Positions 16,038 to 27,200 of a DNA stretch of 64,000 nt are shown here, piece by piece. Origin of the DNA: Staphylococcus equorum (GTDB lineage: Bacteria > Bacillota > Bacilli > Staphylococcales > Staphylococcaceae); NCBI RefSeq assembly GCF_029024965.1, contig NZ_CP118982.1:2356001-2420000 (forward strand), in the 5' to 3' direction. Under the pieces are notes generated by a model. It was given only the letters and a program-made list of their open reading frames with translations, ran no database searches and had not been told where the DNA came from. Position numbers and translations under genes: made by a program. Positions within the stretch are counted from its first letter, which is position 1. Every line of letters starts with the position of its first letter.

Positions 16038-17228
16038 CTATTTAATTGTTCCTAGTTCTTTGCCTACTTTTTCATAAGCAGCTAGTGCTTGGTCTAACAT
16101 TTCTTTCGTATGCGCAGCTGTTGGCATGTTACGCACACGTCCTGTACCTTTAGGAACTGTTGGGAAGACGATTGACTTCACATAGATGCCTTCGTCTTTC
16201 AAACGGCTACTGAATGCTTGTGTTTCCTTCTCATCGCCAATAATAACAGGTGTGATTGGTGTTTCTGAGTTACCAATATTAAATCCTAGATCTTTTAATC
16301 CAGCTTTTAAATAATTACCATTATCCCAAAGTTTATCGTGTAATTCTGTAGATGCCATTAATTTTTTCACTGATTCAGTGATTGCTTTCGTATCTCCAGG
16401 CGCTAATGATGTAGAGAATAAAAATGGTCTTGATTGTACTTTTAACCAATCAATTAATGATTGTGTTCCAGCTACATAACCACCTACAACACCAATCGCT
16501 TTTGATAACGTACCCATTTGGAAATCAATCTTGTCCTGTAAGCCAAAATGTTTTACTGTGCCTGCACCTTTACCCATCACGCCTGAACCATGTGCGTCAT
16601 CAACATAAGTAATTAAGCCAAATTCTTCGGCGATTTCAACGATTTCTGGCAATTTCGCAACATCACCGTCCATGCTGAATACACCATCAGTAATGTACAT
16701 AACTTTATTATATTGACCTGACTCCACTGCTTCTTTTGCTTTTGCGCGTAAGTCTTCCATATCTGAGTGGTTTACACGAATAATTTTCGCTTTAGATAAA
16801 CGACAGCCATCTATAATAGATGCGTGATTTAATTCATCTGAAAGTATCGCATCATGTTTATTCATAACAGCAGAAATTGCTGCCATATTACAGTTGAAAC
16901 CTGATTGATACGCTACTGCTGCTTCTGTCCCTTTAAATTCAGCTAATTTTGCTTCTAATTCATCATGTAAATCTAATGTACCATTAATCGAACGTACTGC
17001 ACCTGCACCAACACCATGTGTATCAATTGCATCTTTCGCAGCTTGCTTTAAATCTTCATCTGTTGCTAGTCCTAAATAATTGTTCGAAGATAAGTTAACG
17101 TAATTCTTTTCCTTGATATTAATTTCAGGCCCATTCGCACCTTCAATTGTATCTATTTCATTGTATAAACCGTTATCCTTTAAATACTGAATATTTTCAT
17201 CTAAAAAGCCATGTAGTGATTGTACCAC
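16038..17228 (-). CDS. kbl: Glycine C-acetyltransferase (2-amino-3-ketobutyrate CoA ligase)
   Basis: A 396-aa PLP-dependent alpha-oxoamine synthase that cleaves 2-amino-3-ketobutyrate with CoA to glycine and acetyl-CoA, the second step of threonine breakdown. Seen are [43 protein letters not shown], and GTLSKAIG with the PLP-binding Lys near residue 243. The start is GTG at 17228, preceded by AAGGGGGG. Family length is normal. A threonine dehydrogenase gene is not adjacent. AGAGAGCGTTTTCT at 17314-17327 is a loose match to a CcpA site and might link it to catabolite control. Confidence 0.93.
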   Translation of the reverse strand: MVQSLHGFLDENIQYLKDNGLYNEIDTIEGANGPEINIKEKNYVNLSSNNYLGLATDEDLKQAAKDAIDTHGVGAGAVRSINGTLDLHDELEAKLAEFKGTEAAVAYQSGFNCNMAAISAVMNKHDAILSDELNHASIIDGCRLSKAKIIRVNHSDMEDLRAKAKEAVESGQYNKVMYITDGVFSMDGDVAKLPEIVEIAEEFGLITYVDDAHGSGVMGKGAGTVKHFGLQDKIDFQMGTLSKAIGVVGGYVAGTQSLIDWLKVQSRPFLFSTSLAPGDTKAITESVKKLMASTELHDKLWDNGNYLKAGLKDLGFNIGNSETPITPVIIGDEKETQAFSSRLKDEGIYVKSIVFPTVPKGTGRVRNMPTAAHTKEMLDQALAAYEKVGKELGTIK

Positions 17229-17396
17229 TGCAAGCCCCCCTTTGGATTGTCTTTGCGTTTAAGTTAATCATAACCTATTTTTAAAATACATGAAAGTAGA
17301 ATAATAATTAAAAAGAGAGCGTTTTCTAAAATTGAATTTGTCCGTTAATAATTGGTGGTACAGTTAAGTTATTTTAAATGGTATACTGGATAAAAA

Positions 17397-18602
17397 ATGA
17401 CTAAGGAAGAAGGGTTGAAGTTGTTTGATTGGTTTCAACTAGCGCAAGAAAAAGAAAGTAAAATGATACAAGTACGTCGTTACTTACATCAATATCCCGA
17501 ATTATCGTTCGAAGAATACCATACTCATGATTATATTCAAAATCAATTGAGTCAATTGTCATGTGAAATACGTACACCCGTAGGTCGCAATGGTATCGTT
17601 GCGACTTTTAAAGGTCGTGGCGACGGTCCCACTGTAGCATTACGTGCAGACTTCGATGCACTACCTATAGATGAACTTACAGAAGTCGATTACAAATCTA
17701 AAAATCCTGGTGCCATGCACGCATGTGGTCATGATGGTCACACCGCAACTTTATTAGGCGTGGCTGAAATTATAGAGCATCATCTACAATTTTTAAATGG
17801 TAACGTGGTGCTCATCTTCCAATATGGCGAAGAAGTAATGCCAGGTGGCTCTCAAGAAATGATAGACGATGGTTGTTTACAAGACGTAGACAAAATATAC
17901 GCTAACCATTTATGGAGCGGTTATCCTACAGGTACGATTTATTCACGTGCTGGTGCAATGATGGCTTCACCAGATGAATTCAACATTACAATTCAAGGTA
18001 AAGGCGGACATGGTGCCAAACCACACGAAACCATTGATCCTGTAGTTATCATGGCTGAATTTATTATGAGTGCACAAAAAATCGTTTCAAGAACGATTGA
18101 CCCTGTCAAACAGGCAGTGATAAGTTTTGGTATGGTCCAAGCAGGATCTGCAGATAATATCATTCCTGACACTGCATTTTGTAAAGGTACTGTACGTACA
18201 TTCGATACAGAAGTCCAAACTCATGTTATGACTAAAATGGATAAACTCTTACAAGGTCTTGCTGTGGCAAACGACATCACATATACAATGGATTACATTA
18301 AGGGCTATCTACCTGTCCACAACAATCCAAATAGCTATGAAGTTGTTAAAAAAGCAGCAAACGATATTAACTTAAGATTCAACGAGTCAGAATTAATGAT
18401 GATTGGTGAAGACTTCTCTCATTACTTAAAAGTCCGTCCAGGTGCTTTATTCCTAACAGGATGCGGTAATCCAGAAAAAGATACAACACACCCACATCAC
18501 AGTCCAAACTTCAATATTGATGAAAAAGCAATGAAATACACCGTTAGCCAATTCCTCAAAATTCTAGAACTCGAAAATGTGATTGTTAAAACCACTTCGT
18601 AA
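17397..18602 (+). CDS. M20D-family N-acyl-amino-acid amidohydrolase
   Basis: A peptidase M20 family hydrolase of up to 401 aa, like hippurate hydrolase or N-acyl-L-amino acid amidohydrolase. The dinuclear metal site residues are visible: Cys/His in MHACGHDGH (near 100-108), the GEEVMPGGS Glu pair, ANHLW with His, and the C-terminal GEDFSHY; a lid domain sits between. It releases amino acids from N-acyl conjugates in the cytoplasm. The start is uncertain: the ATG at 17397 has a TATACT only 10 bases upstream and no ribosome site, whereas TTG codons at 17415 and 17421 sit well after AAGGAAGAAGGG, so the protein may begin 6-8 residues later. It lies between kbl and tuf as in other staphylococci. 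Confidence 0.87.
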   Translation: MTKEEGLKLFDWFQLAQEKESKMIQVRRYLHQYPELSFEEYHTHDYIQNQLSQLSCEIRTPVGRNGIVATFKGRGDGPTVALRADFDALPIDELTEVDYKSKNPGAMHACGHDGHTATLLGVAEIIEHHLQFLNGNVVLIFQYGEEVMPGGSQEMIDDGCLQDVDKIYANHLWSGYPTGTIYSRAGAMMASPDEFNITIQGKGGHGAKPHETIDPVVIMAEFIMSAQKIVSRTIDPVKQAVISFGMVQAGSADNIIPDTAFCKGTVRTFDTEVQTHVMTKMDKLLQGLAVANDITYTMDYIKGYLPVHNNPNSYEVVKKAANDINLRFNESELMMIGEDFSHYLKVRPGALFLTGCGNPEKDTTHPHHSPNFNIDEKAMKYTVSQFLKILELENVIVKTTS

Positions 18603-18630
18603 TTTTATTACGTTAGTGATTTTTATGCAT

Positions 18631-18696
18631 AAAGACTTACTTTCCAATTCATTTGGATTAGTAAGTCTTACGCATATGCTTCAGCATATGTGATCC
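18631..18696 (+). repeat. Paired-hairpin repeat, copy 1
   Basis: AAGACTTACT (18632-18641) pairs with AGTAAGTCTT (18660-18669), enclosing TCCAA/TTGGA. The second hairpin GCATATGC-TTCA-GCATATG follows, ending TGATCC. It shares the GATTAGTA core and layout with the copies near 35.4 and 55 kb. Confidence 0.8.
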
Positions 18697-18772
18697 ACTA
18701 CAACAGCTCAGACGTTCTATTATTACTTATATGAAATATTGACCATGTAATAACTTTTCTATCTACCTATAT

Positions 18773-18814
18773 AAACAAGCACAATGTCGTTTTGACATTG
18801 TGCTTGTTTGTTTT
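18773..18814 (+). terminator. Strong hairpin terminator
   Basis: AAACAAGCACAATGTC at 18773-18788 pairs with GACATTGTGCTTGTTT at 18794-18809, followed by GTTTT. It is a 16-bp perfect stem and may stop readthrough from the amidohydrolase gene. Confidence 0.9.
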
Positions 18815-18868
18815 CATTATTATTTTTATTTTCGTTAATTCAATTATACTATTTGCTTAAAACAGCAG

Positions 18869-18940
18869 TTATTTACGCAAATACCTGCGGGAAGACTACA
18901 AGATGAAGACTACAAGCTAGGGCGATGTCCGCGTAAATAA
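18869..18940. repeat. Inverted-repeat-bounded 72-bp element
   Basis: TTATTTACGC at 18869-18878 is inverted as GCGTAAATAA at 18931-18940. Inside, GAAGACTACAAG occurs twice (18891-18902 and 18906-18917). The interior is more GC-rich than its surroundings. It could be a small non-autonomous mobile element or a structured RNA. Confidence 0.6.
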
Positions 18941-18966
18941 TGATAAAAAAGTGCTAAAGACAATTA

Positions 18967-18998
18967 TATTAAGAAGCCCTAATCCATTTCGGGTTTCT
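18967..18998 (-). repeat. Paired-hairpin repeat, partial copy 2
   Basis: ATTAAGAAGCCCTAATC is shared with copy 3. AGAAGCCC pairs with GGGTTTCT, but the second hairpin is missing. Orientation is opposite to copy 1. Confidence 0.6.
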
Positions 18999-19000
18999 GT

Positions 19001-19063
19001 GGTTTACAATAGCTTTGCTATTGCATTAAGAAGCCCTAATCACTTGTTGTGATAAGGGCTTCT
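19001..19063 (-). repeat. Paired-hairpin repeat, copy 3
   Basis: In reverse orientation: CAATAGC-TTTG-CTATTG, then AGAAGCCCT (19029-19037) pairing with AGGGCTTCT (19055-19063) around AATCAC/GTGAT. It carries the CTAATC core, the complement of GATTAG in the plus-oriented copies. Confidence 0.75.
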
Positions 19064-19065
19064 AT

Positions 19066-19096
19066 ATAAAAAAGAGCCTCCATAAAGGAGACTCCT
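19066..19096 (-). terminator. tuf terminator
   Basis: GAGCCTCC at 19074-19081 pairs with GGAGACTC at 19087-19094 with one mismatch. A run of T follows on the minus strand. Confidence 0.88.
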
Positions 19097-19126
19097 AAAA
19101 TATCTATCAAAGATAGAAATTATTTA

Positions 19127-20314
19127 TTATTTAATAATTGAAGTTACAACGCCTGATCCAACAGTACGTCCACCTTCACGGATAGAGAAACGAGTACCAT
19201 CTTCGATAGCGATTGGTGAAATCAATTCAACTTGCATTTCAACGTTATCGCCAGGCATAACCATTTCAGTACCTTCTGGTAAAGTAACAACGCCTGTTAC
19301 GTCAGTAGTACGGAAATAGAATTGCGGACGGTAGTTAGTGAAGAATGGAGTATGACGTCCACCTTCTTCTTTTGATAAAACATAAACGTCTGCTTTGAAG
19401 TTAGTATGCGGTGTAATAGTACCAGGCGCAGCTAAAACTTGTCCACGAGAGATGTCATCACGTGATACACCACGTAATAAAGCACCAATGTTGTCGCCAG
19501 CTTCAGCGTAGTCTAGTAATTTACGGAACATTTCAACACCTGTAACAGTTGTCTTAGTTGATTCCTCTTGCATACCGATGATTTCAATTTCAGCACCGAC
19601 TTTGATTTGACCACGTTCAACACGGCCTGTAGCAACAGTACCACGACCAGTGATTGAGAATACGTCCTCAACTGGCATCATGAATGGTTTGTCAGAATCA
19701 CGTTCTGGTGTTGGGATAAATTCATCAACAGCGTCCATTAATTCTAAGATTTTGTTTTCATATTCTTCAACGCCTTCAAGCGCTTTTAATGCTGAACCAG
19801 CGATTACAGGAACGTCGTCGCCAGGGAAGTCATATTCGCTTAATAAGTCACGAACTTCCATTTCAACTAATTCTAATAATTCTTCATCGTCAACCATGTC
19901 AACTTTGTTTAAGAATACAACTAATGCTGGAACACCAACGTTACGTGATAACAAGATATGTTCACGAGTTTGAGGCATTGGACCATCAGCAGCAGATACT
20001 ACTAAGATACCGCCGTCCATTTGAGCAGCACCAGTGATCATGTTTTTCACATAGTCAGCGTGACCTGGGCAGTCAACGTGAGCATAGTGACGAGAATTAG
20101 TTTGGTACTCGATATGAGAAGTATTAATTGTAATACCACGTTCTTTTTCTTCTGGAGCGTTATCAATCATGTCATATGATTGAGCTACAGTGTCACCATT
20201 TTTTGCCATTACAGTTGCAATTGCAGCTGTTAAAGTAGTTTTACCATGGTCAACGTGTCCGATAGTACCAATATTGGCATGGGTTTTTGAGCGGTCAAAT
20301 TTTTCTTTAGCCAT
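19127..20314 (-). CDS. tuf: Elongation factor Tu
   Basis: A 395-aa translational GTPase that delivers aminoacyl-tRNA to the ribosome. G motifs are GHVDHGKTT (residues 19-27), DCPGHADYV and NKVD, followed by the beta-barrel domains II and III ([27 protein letters not shown] at the end). The length equals that of other staphylococcal EF-Tu. The start follows AGGAGAG. It is the last gene of the rpsL-rpsG-fusA-tuf string but also has its own promoter in the 222-base gap after fusA. Confidence 0.99.
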   Translation of the reverse strand: MAKEKFDRSKTHANIGTIGHVDHGKTTLTAAIATVMAKNGDTVAQSYDMIDNAPEEKERGITINTSHIEYQTNSRHYAHVDCPGHADYVKNMITGAAQMDGGILVVSAADGPMPQTREHILLSRNVGVPALVVFLNKVDMVDDEELLELVEMEVRDLLSEYDFPGDDVPVIAGSALKALEGVEEYENKILELMDAVDEFIPTPERDSDKPFMMPVEDVFSITGRGTVATGRVERGQIKVGAEIEIIGMQEESTKTTVTGVEMFRKLLDYAEAGDNIGALLRGVSRDDISRGQVLAAPGTITPHTNFKADVYVLSKEEGGRHTPFFTNYRPQFYFRTTDVTGVVTLPEGTEMVMPGDNVEMQVELISPIAIEDGTRFSIREGGRTVGSGVVTSIIK

Positions 20315-20360
20315 TATAAAATCTCTCCTATTCGTTAGAAAATTAATTTTTAAAATTTAT

Positions 20361-20390
20361 CTCTCATGACAGTTACTCACTGTCACGAGA
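20361..20390 (-). other. Hairpin in the tuf leader
   Basis: TCTCATGACAGT pairs with ACTGTCACGAGA (one G-U pair in RNA) around TACTC-like loop bases, about 50 bases upstream of the tuf start. It probably shapes or stabilises the 5' untranslated region. Confidence 0.6.
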
Positions 20391-20429
20391 AGAATATTTG
20401 TTACTTGTAATAAAGGACTATATAGTACC

Positions 20430-20458
20430 TTTATAATGCATTTCAGCTAAAAAATCAA
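20430..20458 (-). promoter_or_regulatory. tuf promoter
   Basis: Minus-strand TTGATT (20453-20458), a 17-base spacer and TATAAA (20430-20435). It lies about 115 bases upstream of the tuf start, inside the fusA-tuf gap. Confidence 0.75.
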
Positions 20459-20536
20459 TTGATAAAACTGTAAGCTACATAATTAAGCATTACATGTAAT
20501 TAACAGATAGACTGTTATCTTACAAAATAAATTTAA

Positions 20537-22627
20537 TTACTCAGCTGAATTACCACTGTTTTTCTTGATAATTGCTTCAGCAACTGATTTTGGAACTTCT
20601 GCATAGTGGTCAAAGTACATAGTATACGTACCGCGACCTTGAGTGTTAGAACGTAATGATGTTGCATAACCGAACATTTCTGAAAGTGGTACAAAAGCGT
20701 TAACAACTTGTGCATTACCACGAGGTTCCATACCATCAACACGTCCACGACGAGATGTTACGTCACCCATGATGTCACCCATGTACTCTTCAGGCATTTC
20801 GATTGTTACTTTCATCATTGGTTCTAAGATAACTGGATCACATTTTTTAGCAGCTTCTTTAAGCGCTAATGATGCAGCAATTTTGAAGGCCATTTCTGAT
20901 GAATCGACATCATGGTATGAACCGTCATATAATTTAGCTTTAACATCAATTAAAGGATAACCAGCTAATACACCGTTTTCCATTGAATCTTTAAGTCCTG
21001 CTTCAACTGATGGAATGTATTCACGAGGAACTACACCACCAACGATAGCGTTTTCGAATTCAAAACCGCCACCAGTTTCGTTAGGCGCGAATTCAATCTT
21101 AACGTCACCATATTGACCACGACCACCAGATTGACGAGCGAATTTACCTTGAACTTGAGCTGATTGCTTAAATGTTTCACGGTATGAAACCATTGGAGCA
21201 CCAACGTTACATTCAACGTTAAATTCTTTCTTCATACGGTCTACTAAGATATCTAAGTGAAGTTCACCCATACCACCAATGATAACTTGTCCAGTTTCAT
21301 CGTCTGTGTGTGCATGGAATGTTGGATCTTCTTCTTGTAACTTAACTAAAGCTGTAGTCATCTTGTCTTGGTCAGCTTTAGATTTTGGTTCAACAGATAA
21401 GTGAATAACAGGTTCTGGGAAATCCATAGATTCCAAGATAATGTCATTCTTCTCACCACATAAAGTATCACCAGTAGCAGTATCTTTAAGACCTACCGCA
21501 GCAGCGATATCTCCTGAGTATACTGTGTTAAGCTCTTGACGAGAGTTAGCGTGCATTTGTAGTAAACGACCTACACGTTCACGTTTGCTCTTTGTAGAAT
21601 TCTTAACGTATGAACCAGATGAAAGCGTTCCTGAATAAACACGGAAGAATGTTAACTTACCAACATAAGGGTCAGTCATTACTTTGAACGCTAAAGCAGC
21701 GAACTCAGCATCGTCATCAGCTTTTGCGATAACTTCTTCTTCTGGGTCATCAGCACGATGTCCAACAATTGGTTTAACGTCTAATGGTGATGGTAAGTAA
21801 TCAATTACTGCGTCAAGCAATAACTGAACACCTTTGTTTTTGAACGCTGTACCAACAAGAACTGGATAAAATTCAATATCATTTGTTGCTTGACGGATAG
21901 CGTCTTTTAATTCAGCGACAGTGATTGCTTCGTCAGCTAAATATTTTTCCATTAATTCATCATTACTTTCAGCAACTGCTTCAATTAATGCTGAACGAGC
22001 TTCGTCAGCTCTTTCTTTATGATCCTCAGGAATTTCAATTTCTTCAATATCAGTTCCTTCGTTATTGTTATATTTGAAACATTTCATTTCAACTAAGTCA
22101 ATGATTGCTTCAAATTGATCTTCAGCACCAATTGGTAATTGAATTGGTTGTGCATTAGCTTGTAAACGGTCATGAATAGTGCTAACTGCATATTCAAAGT
22201 TAGCGCCCATTTTGTCCATTTTGTTTACGAAGACAATACGAGGTACACTGTAATTTGTTGCTTGACGCCAAACTGTTTCAGTTTGAGGCTCAACACCTGA
22301 TTGTGCATCAAGTACTGTTACTGCGCCATCAAGTACACGTAAAGAACGTTCAACTTCAACAGTGAAGTCTACGTGTCCTGGTGTATCGATGATATTTACA
22401 CGGTGGTCATCCCATTGTGCTGTTGTTGCAGCAGATGTGATTGTGATACCACGATCTTGCTCCTGTTCCATCCAGTCCATTTGTGAAGCTCCTTCATGAG
22501 TTTCACCAATTTTGTGGATACGTCCAGTATAGTAAAGAATACGTTCTGTCGTAGTTGTTTTACCAGCATCGATGTGGGCCATGATACCGATATTACGAGT
22601 TCTGTCTAAACTAAAATCTCTAGCCAT
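20537..22627 (-). CDS. fusA: Elongation factor G
   Basis: A 696-aa translocation GTPase, the fusidic acid target. G motifs are [14 protein letters not shown] near residue 17, DTPGHVDF and NKMDK; switch I holds DRGITITSA. Domain IV contains GGRGQYGDV and [13 protein letters not shown], and the C-terminal domain ends [10 protein letters not shown]. The C-terminus KKNSGNSAE is slightly longer than in S. aureus. The start follows AAGGAGAA. It lies between rpsG and tuf. No truncation or frameshift is seen; fusidic acid resistance positions were not scored because residue numbering could not be aligned with certainty. Confidence 0.99.
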   Translation of the reverse strand: MARDFSLDRTRNIGIMAHIDAGKTTTTERILYYTGRIHKIGETHEGASQMDWMEQEQDRGITITSAATTAQWDDHRVNIIDTPGHVDFTVEVERSLRVLDGAVTVLDAQSGVEPQTETVWRQATNYSVPRIVFVNKMDKMGANFEYAVSTIHDRLQANAQPIQLPIGAEDQFEAIIDLVEMKCFKYNNNEGTDIEEIEIPEDHKERADEARSALIEAVAESNDELMEKYLADEAITVAELKDAIRQATNDIEFYPVLVGTAFKNKGVQLLLDAVIDYLPSPLDVKPIVGHRADDPEEEVIAKADDDAEFAALAFKVMTDPYVGKLTFFRVYSGTLSSGSYVKNSTKSKRERVGRLLQMHANSRQELNTVYSGDIAAAVGLKDTATGDTLCGEKNDIILESMDFPEPVIHLSVEPKSKADQDKMTTALVKLQEEDPTFHAHTDDETGQVIIGGMGELHLDILVDRMKKEFNVECNVGAPMVSYRETFKQSAQVQGKFARQSGGRGQYGDVKIEFAPNETGGGFEFENAIVGGVVPREYIPSVEAGLKDSMENGVLAGYPLIDVKAKLYDGSYHDVDSSEMAFKIAASLALKEAAKKCDPVILEPMMKVTIEMPEEYMGDIMGDVTSRRGRVDGMEPRGNAQVVNAFVPLSEMFGYATSLRSNTQGRGTYTMYFDHYAEVPKSVAEAIIKKNSGNSAE

Positions 22628-22746
22628 GTATTTTTCTCCTTCCAGTATAACTGCGAATAAATACTATAAATATGGCGATGCCCTAAGCATGCGCCTTCGA
22701 TAGTAAACTATCAATGTGGAACATGCTCAGGGATAAAGCTACTATC

Positions 22747-23217
22747 CTACCAACGATAGTGAGCGAAGGCTTTGTTAGCTTCAGCCATTTTGTGAGTGTC
22801 TTCACGTTTCTTAACTGCGCCACCTGTATTGTTGGCTGCATCTAAGATTTCGTTAGCTAAACGCTCTTCCATAGTTTTTTCACCACGGTGACGCGAATAA
22901 TTAACTAACCAACGAAGTCCTAAAGTCGTACGACGTTCTGGACGAACTTCAACTGGTACTTGATAGTTAGAACCACCTACACGGCGAGCTTTAACTTCTA
23001 ATACTGGCATGATATTGTCGATAGCTTCATCGAATACTTCAACAGCTTCACGACCACTACGTTCTTGAACTAAGTCGAAAGCAGAATAAAGAATTCTTTG
23101 AGCTGTCCCACGTTTACCATCTAACATGATTTTGTTGATCAATTTTGTAACTAATTTAGAGTTGTGGATTGGATCCGGTAATACGTCTCTTTTTGGTACT
23201 GATCCTTTACGAGGCAT
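22747..23217 (-). CDS. rpsG: 30S ribosomal protein S7
   Basis: A 156-aa primary 16S rRNA-binding protein that nucleates assembly of the small-subunit head. [16 protein letters not shown] at the start, [16 protein letters not shown] in the middle and the C-terminal [13 protein letters not shown] are diagnostic. It is second in the rpsL-rpsG-fusA-tuf operon with AGGGAGG upstream of the ATG. In other bacteria S7 regulates this operon; no such site was identified here. Confidence 0.99.
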   Translation of the reverse strand: MPRKGSVPKRDVLPDPIHNSKLVTKLINKIMLDGKRGTAQRILYSAFDLVQERSGREAVEVFDEAIDNIMPVLEVKARRVGGSNYQVPVEVRPERRTTLGLRWLVNYSRHRGEKTMEERLANEILDAANNTGGAVKKREDTHKMAEANKAFAHYRW

Positions 23218-23287
23218 AATGTAAATCCTCCCTTCCTATTATAGTATATTTTTAAAATTTATTGCGAAAATTTACGGAATCTTAAAC

Positions 23288-23701
23288 TTATTTTTTAGGT
23301 TTTTTAGCTCCGTATTTTGAACGGCTCTTTCTACGTCCATCTACGCCTGAAGTATCAAGCGCACCACGTACAACGTGATAACGTACACCAGGTAAATCTT
23401 TTACACGTCCACCACGTACAAGTACAACACTGTGTTCTTGTAAGTTATGTCCGATACCAGGGATATACGCATTAATTTCGATACTGTTTGACAAACGTAC
23501 ACGGGCATATTTACGTAACGCGGAGTTAGGTTTTTTAGGAGCCATAGTACCTACACGAGTACAAACACCACGTTTTTGTGGAGAGTTTAAACTAGTGTAT
23601 TTTTTCTTTTTGCTGTTAAAGTTTCTGTTCAAAGCTGGTGAACCGTATGTTTTCGATTTGCTTTGTCTAGGTTTACGTACCAATTGATTAATAGTTGGCA
23701 T
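23288..23701 (-). CDS. rpsL: 30S ribosomal protein S12
   Basis: A 137-aa decoding-centre protein. The start is ATG 23701, preceded by GAGGAGGAA; an open frame reaches 23740 but the family always starts [10 protein letters not shown]. The streptomycin-relevant lysines are wild type in [13 protein letters not shown] and [13 protein letters not shown]. It has the KPKK tail. It is followed 70 bases later by rpsG and preceded by the L7Ae-like gene. Confidence 0.99.
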   Translation of the reverse strand: MPTINQLVRKPRQSKSKTYGSPALNRNFNSKKKKYTSLNSPQKRGVCTRVGTMAPKKPNSALRKYARVRLSNSIEINAYIPGIGHNLQEHSVVLVRGGRVKDLPGVRYHVVRGALDTSGVDGRRKSRSKYGAKKPKK

Positions 23702-23771
23702 TGAATGTTTCCTCCTCTCATCATTTATAATCCCACACATCCAGGTGGTTCATTTCAAGGGCAAATAAAAT

Positions 23772-23794
23772 TTAGTAAGAATAATTCTTACTAA
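23772..23794. other. Perfect hairpin between ybxF and rpsL
   Basis: TTAGTAAGAA and TTCTTACTAA flank a 3-base loop directly after the ybxF stop codon. There is no T run, so it is more likely a processing or stabilising stem than a full terminator. Confidence 0.65.
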
Positions 23795-23796
23795 TC

Positions 23797-24051
23797 TCAT
23801 TTTAATAACGCAACAATTGTTGCATTAACGTTAATACCTACATATTCTCCTAAAGCTTGCTTGCTTTTGAAAAATGAAACAGGTATTTGTTTATGATTGA
23901 TTTGACTTAACACGCGAGTCAGTAAATGAACTTCAACGTCTTCAGCAATAATCAATGATGTAACTTGGTTCTTATCCAAAGCCTTAAGCGTTTGTTTAAG
24001 CCCAATAACATGATGTTGTTTGTTAAAGCGTGCAACTTTTTCATTAGACAT
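23797..24051 (-). CDS. ybxF: L7Ae/L30e-family K-turn RNA-binding protein
   Basis: An 84-aa protein of the L7Ae/L30e/S12e family, like B. subtilis YbxF (RplGB), which binds kink-turn RNAs. Seen: [51 protein letters not shown] and NATIVALL. The start at 24051 is set by GGAGG 7 bases upstream. It sits between rpoC and rpsL as in most Firmicutes, downstream of its own promoter. Its cellular partner in staphylococci is not established. Confidence 0.93.
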   Translation of the reverse strand: MSNEKVARFNKQHHVIGLKQTLKALDKNQVTSLIIAEDVEVHLLTRVLSQINHKQIPVSFFKSKQALGEYVGINVNATIVALLK

Positions 24052-24092
24052 TAAAATATCCTCCAAAGTTCTGCTTGCATCAACCTTAATAA

Positions 24093-24121
24093 TAATAACA
24101 TCTTAGCTACTGTTGAGTCAA
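24093..24121 (-). promoter_or_regulatory. Promoter of the ybxF-rpsL-rpsG-fusA operon
   Basis: Minus-strand TTGACT (24116-24121), 17-base spacer and TTATTA (24093-24098), about 45 bases upstream of the ybxF start and just after the rpoC terminator. Confidence 0.7.
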
Positions 24122-24151
24122 CTTTAAATACGATAAATTCTTCAAAAAACA

Positions 24152-24195
24152 TAAAAAACAAGTGATCGAAATATAATATCTCGATCACCTTGTTT
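24152..24195 (-). terminator. rpoC terminator
   Basis: ACAAGTGATCGA (24158-24169) pairs with TCGATCACCTTGT (24181-24193) with one bulge; a T run follows on the minus strand. Confidence 0.88.
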
Positions 24196-24210
24196 ATTCA
24201 GTAAAAAGAA

Positions 24211-27200
24211 TTATATCTTAGTTGTCTCTGATTCTTCTGAAACTGTTGCATTTGGTGCAACTGTGTCGTATTTAACGTCTCTGTAACGTCTCATACCAGT
24301 ACCAGCTGGAATTAATTTACCGATGATAACATTCTCTTTAAGACCAAGTAAGTTATCGCGTTTACCTTTAATTGCAGCATCTGTAAGTACACGTGTTGTT
24401 TCTTGGAACGAAGCTGCTGATAAGAAGCTTTCTGTTTCAAGAGACGCTTTCGTAATACCTAGTAAGACTGGTTTAGCTGTTGCTGGACGTTTACGTTCTT
24501 TAAATGCGTCACGGTTTGCATCAGTAAAGCTGTGAATATCTACTAATGAACCTGGAAGTAACTTAGTATCTCCAGCTTCGATAATGCGTACTTTACGTAG
24601 CATTTGTCTAACCATAACTTCAACGTGTTTATCATCAATTTCTACACCTTGCATACGGTAAACTTTTTGAACTTCTTTTAATAGATAGCTTTCTGTTGCA
24701 TTTAAACCTGATACAGATAAATAGTTCTTAGGCTCGATTGAACCTTCAGTTAGAACTTCACCACGTTCAACGCTTTGACCAACCTCAACTTTCAATCTTG
24801 AAGTACCTGAAGCTAAATATGATTTAGATTCGTTCGCACCTTTAATAACGATTTCTTGTTGACGGTCTTTCGCAATCTTGATGTCATCAACGACACCTTC
24901 GATTTCTGTAATCACGGCTTGACCTTTAGGATTACGTGCTTCGAAGATCTCTTGAATACGTGGAAGACCTTGCGTGATATCACTACCTGCTACACCACCT
25001 GTATGGAATGTACGCATTGTAAGCTGTGTACCTGGTTCACCAATTGATTGTGCAGCAATTGTACCAACTGCTTCACCAACTTCAACTTTTTCACCAGTAG
25101 CAAGGTTTTTACCGTAACATTTTTCACAAACACCGTGACGTGTATTACATGTAAATGCTGAACGTATATACATTGATTCAATACCAGCGTCTGTAATTTG
25201 TTTAGCAATGTCTGCAGTTACTAATTGATCTGGTTTTACAATTACTTCATCAGTCTCTGGATGACGGACAGTTTCTTTAGAATAACGTCCTTCGATACGT
25301 TCGATGAATGGTTCGATCATTTCTGTACCTTCTTTGATATCAGAAACAAGTAGACCACGGTCAGTGCCACAATCTTCATCACGAACAATAACATCTTGAG
25401 CAACGTCAACAAGACGACGAGTAAGGTAACCTGAATCGGCTGTTTTAAGTGCTGTATCGGCAAGACCTTTACGCGCACCATGGGTAGAGATAAAGTACTC
25501 TAACACTGTTAAACCTTCACGGAATGAAGAAGTGATTGGTAATTCAATAATCTTACCTGATGGTGCAGCCATAAGTCCACGCATACCTGCTAACTGTGTA
25601 AAGTTAGATGCGTTACCACGGGCACCAGAGTCACTCATCATAAAGATTGGGTTTGTTTTATCAAGTGAGCCCATTAATTTTTGCTGAATTTGGTCTTTAG
25701 CGTCAGTCCAAATTTCAACAACAGCGTTATAACGTTCAAATTCAGTGATTAAACCACGATTAAATTGTTTCGTAATTCTCTCAACTAATTTTTCGTGTTC
25801 ATCTAAAATTTCTTGTTTATCTGGTAATACTACGATATCAGATACACCAACAGTGATACCTGCTTTAGTTGAGAATTTGAATCCTAAGTCTTTCATTCTG
25901 TCTAACATCATAGAAGTATCTGTGATGCTGAAACGATTGAAGACTTCTGCAATAATATTTCCTAAGAAATTCTTATTGAAAGGTTCAATTAATTCTTGGT
26001 TATCGAAGTATTCTTTTAATCCGCCTTCTCCTAATTCAGTAGCTGATACGAAATATCTAGCTGGTGTTTTATTTTCTAAATTAGTTTGTGTTGGTTCGTT
26101 AATATATGCAAATGAATCCGGAATGATTTCATTGAATATAACTTTACCAACTGAAGTTAACAAGATTTTTTTGTTTTGTTCTTCAGTAAATGTTGGATTA
26201 TTAAATGATTTAGCATGTACACCAATACGTGAATGTAAGTGTACGTAGCCATTCGCATAAGCTTTTAACACTTCATTTGTATCATTGAAAATCGCACCAG
26301 TATTCACTGATTCTTTACGCTCTAAAGTTAAGTAATAGTTACCTAGCACCATATCTTGTGAAGGTGTTACAACTGGTTTACCATCTTTAGGGTTTAAGAT
26401 ATTTTGTGCTGCAAGCATTAACATACGTGCTTCTGCTTGAGCTTCTTTAGATAATGGTACGTGAACTGCCATTTGGTCACCATCAAAGTCAGCGTTGTAA
26501 GCTGTTGTAGCAAGTGGATGCAGACGAATTGCACGGCCTTCAACTAATGTAGGTTCAAATGCTTGAATACCTAATCTGTGAAGTGTTGGTGCACGGTTTA
26601 AAAGTACTGGGTGTTCTTTGATAACATCTTCCAATACGTCCCAAACTTCATCATCCATGCGTTCAATCTTACTTTTCGCATTTTTAATGTTTGTAGCAAT
26701 TTCACGTTGAACTAATTCTTTCATGATGAAAGGTTTGAACAATTCTAATGCCATCTCTTTAGGTAGTCCACATTGATACATTTTCAAGCTAGGTCCAACT
26801 GCAATAACTGAACGACCTGAATAGTCAACACGCTTACCTAATAAGTTTTGACGGAAACGTCCTTGTTTACCTTTTAACATATGAGAAAGAGATTTTAATG
26901 GGCGGTTACCTGGTCCAGTAACTGGACGGCCACGACGACCATTATCGATAAGTGCATCAACAGCTTCTTGTAACATACGTTTTTCGTTTTGGACGATGAT
27001 GCCTGGAGCACCTAAGTCTAATAAACGTTTCAAACGGTTGTTACGGTTGATAACACGACGATACAAATCATTAAGATCACTTGTAGCAAAACGTCCACCA
27101 TCTAATTGAACCATTGGTCTGATTTCTGGTGGGATAATTGGAAGTACGTCTAACACCATCCATGCTGGATTATTACCAGAATGTCTGAATGATTCAACTA

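Larger units (their letters stand above)
18603..19126. other. Intergenic region rich in hairpins
   Basis: It lies between the convergent amidohydrolase and tuf genes. It contains three copies of the paired-hairpin repeat (18631-18696, 18967-18998, 19001-19063), a terminator (18773-18814), an inverted-repeat-bounded element (18869-18940) and the tuf terminator. No coding sequence was seen. Confidence 0.8.

Noticed and set aside
18601-19126. CRISPR array
   Set aside because: The repeated blocks are self-complementary, unevenly spaced and lack uniform spacers; no cas genes are nearby.
20537-22627. Fusidic acid resistance mutation in EF-G
   Set aside because: Residue numbering against resistance positions could not be aligned safely without tools.
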